In this document: positions 63,443-64,000 of the stretch, piece by piece
Layout of the letters: the number at the start of each line of letters is the position of its first letter
Position numbering within the stretch: position 1 is the stretch's first letter
Source: Sphingomonas montana
Lineage (GTDB): Bacteria > Pseudomonadota > Alphaproteobacteria > Sphingomonadales > Sphingomonadaceae
DNA length: 64,000 bases
Direction of reading: 5' to 3'
Assembly (NCBI RefSeq): GCF_001956315.1
Contig: NZ_KV887140.1
Span: forward strand, 35,488-99,487
The notes under the pieces: model-generated
What the model saw: only the letters and a program-made list of their open reading frames with translations
Told to the model about the DNA's origin: nothing
Database searches by the model: none
Made by a program: the position numbers and the translations under genes

Positions 63443-64000
63443 CAGTCGTCCTTCTCGATCTGCACGAGCAGCATGCCCTCGCTCACCTGCCCGCCGTCGA
63501 CCGCATGGAGCGCGGTGACGACGCCATCGAACGGCGCAGTCAGACCATGCTCCATCTTCATCGCCTCCAGCGTCACCAGCTTCTGCCCCTTCGTCACCGC
63601 CATCCCTTCGGCCACGTCCACCGCGATGATCCGCCCCGGCATGGGTGACAGGATCGCCCCGTCGCTCGCGCCGATGCCTTGTGGTCCGCCCGGCCGATAC
63701 GCCGTGAATAGTCGGGTGACGCCGTCCTCCGTCACGGCCCACCCGGCGTCGATCCGCACCGCCTTCGGCCCGCCGCCACCCAGACCGTGCTCGCCCGCAC
63801 CCTGGCGTTCGGCGAGCAGCACGTCATGCGCCTTCCCCCCTTCCGCAAGCCGCACCACCGTGGGCGCGGCATCGCGATTGAGTCGGAAGCCCTGTCCCCC
63901 CCGCCCGTTATGGTCGGCGTGCCGCCCGGCATGACGACGACCGGGCCCGCTGCCGCCGGTGCCATCCTCGAAAACGGATCGCGCAACGACCTGCAGTACT
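63442..64000 (-). CDS. Biotin-dependent acyl-CoA carboxylase alpha subunit, C-terminal part
   Basis: Partial: the N-terminal biotin carboxylase lies beyond the right edge. The biotin carboxyl carrier domain is clear, with the lysine in LEAMKMEHGLTAP, preceded by SPMPGRIIAVDVAEGMAVTKG. GFRLNRDAAPTVVRL marks the linker typical of methylcrotonyl- or propionyl-CoA carboxylase alpha subunits. The frame is open to the edge, but residues encoded at about 63905-64000 look unlike the family, while another frame there reads DPFSRM, so a frameshift at the C7 run (63896-63902) is possible. Context favours methylcrotonyl-CoA carboxylase. Confidence 0.8.
   Translation of the reverse strand, partial: VLQVVARSVFEDGTGGSGPGRRHAGRHADHNGRGGQGFRLNRDAAPTVVRLAEGGKAHDVLLAERQGAGEHGLGGGGPKAVRIDAGWAVTEDGVTRLFTAYRPGGPQGIGASDGAILSPMPGRIIAVDVAEGMAVTKGQKLVTLEAMKMEHGLTAPFDGVVTALHAVDGGQVSEGMLLVQIEKDD

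Overview
The window is about 64 kb of high-GC chromosome from an alphaproteobacterium, most probably a sphingomonad (Sphingomonas or a close relative). Three things point there: family-level resemblances (UPF0262, DUF934 beside an APS-type cysH, fused MrpAB, a TorF-like porin ahead of kdp), tight translationally coupled gene pairs, and two families of short intergenic inverted repeats of a kind I associate with that family. No prophage, insertion sequence, integrase or CRISPR array is visible. The assignment rests on resemblance, not on a search.

Layout. 0-4.5 kb: end of an assimilatory sulfate reduction operon (DUF934, cysH), convergent dnaB, then UPF0262, cdd and dcd (pyrimidine nucleotides). 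4.7-10 kb: cfa-like methyltransferase, photolyase, histone-deacetylase-like amidohydrolase, alpha/beta hydrolase, rppH. 10-15.7 kb: a DUF481 beta-barrel protein, then a coupled run of M20 hydrolase, astA, astB and a GH43-like protein (arginine succinyltransferase pathway). 15.7-22 kb: tRNA-Arg(ACG), lipoprotein, outer-membrane protein, mtgA, thioesterase, glycerophosphodiesterase, DUF892 protein, MetX-like hydrolase. 22-31 kb: amino acid permease, two exported peptidase-like proteins (DUF885, S10), gamma carbonic anhydrase, malate synthase G with a divergent LysR regulator. 31-33 kb: a TonB-dependent receptor flanked on both sides by intergenic repeats. 33.4-39.6 kb: a membrane-lipid block (psd, a class III aminotransferase with a hydrophobic N-terminus, an Mpo1/DUF962-like membrane protein, pmtA-like methyltransferase, plcP-like phosphoesterase, agt-like glycosyltransferase). 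39.9-48 kb: porin, tiny ORF and kdpFABCD with no kdpE. 48.3-55 kb: a RibBX-like ribB, an IclR regulator, a pectate lyase lipoprotein and a GH2 glycosidase. 55.3-61.2 kb: six-gene Mrp antiporter operon. 61.4-64 kb: arsC-like reductase, CoA ester lyase, MaoC dehydratase and the 3' end of a biotin-dependent carboxylase alpha subunit.

The strongest candidate for a biological system is the 33.4-39.6 kb lipid block. PlcP can strip headgroups from phospholipids and Agt can glycosylate the diacylglycerol produced; here the pair sits beside genes that make PE (psd) and methylate it (pmtA), plus two unassigned membrane-associated proteins. It reads as a complete route for making and then remodelling phospholipids. 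The other recurring signal is a set of 80-150 bp mosaic hairpin elements at gene ends, whose stems carry paired compensatory changes.
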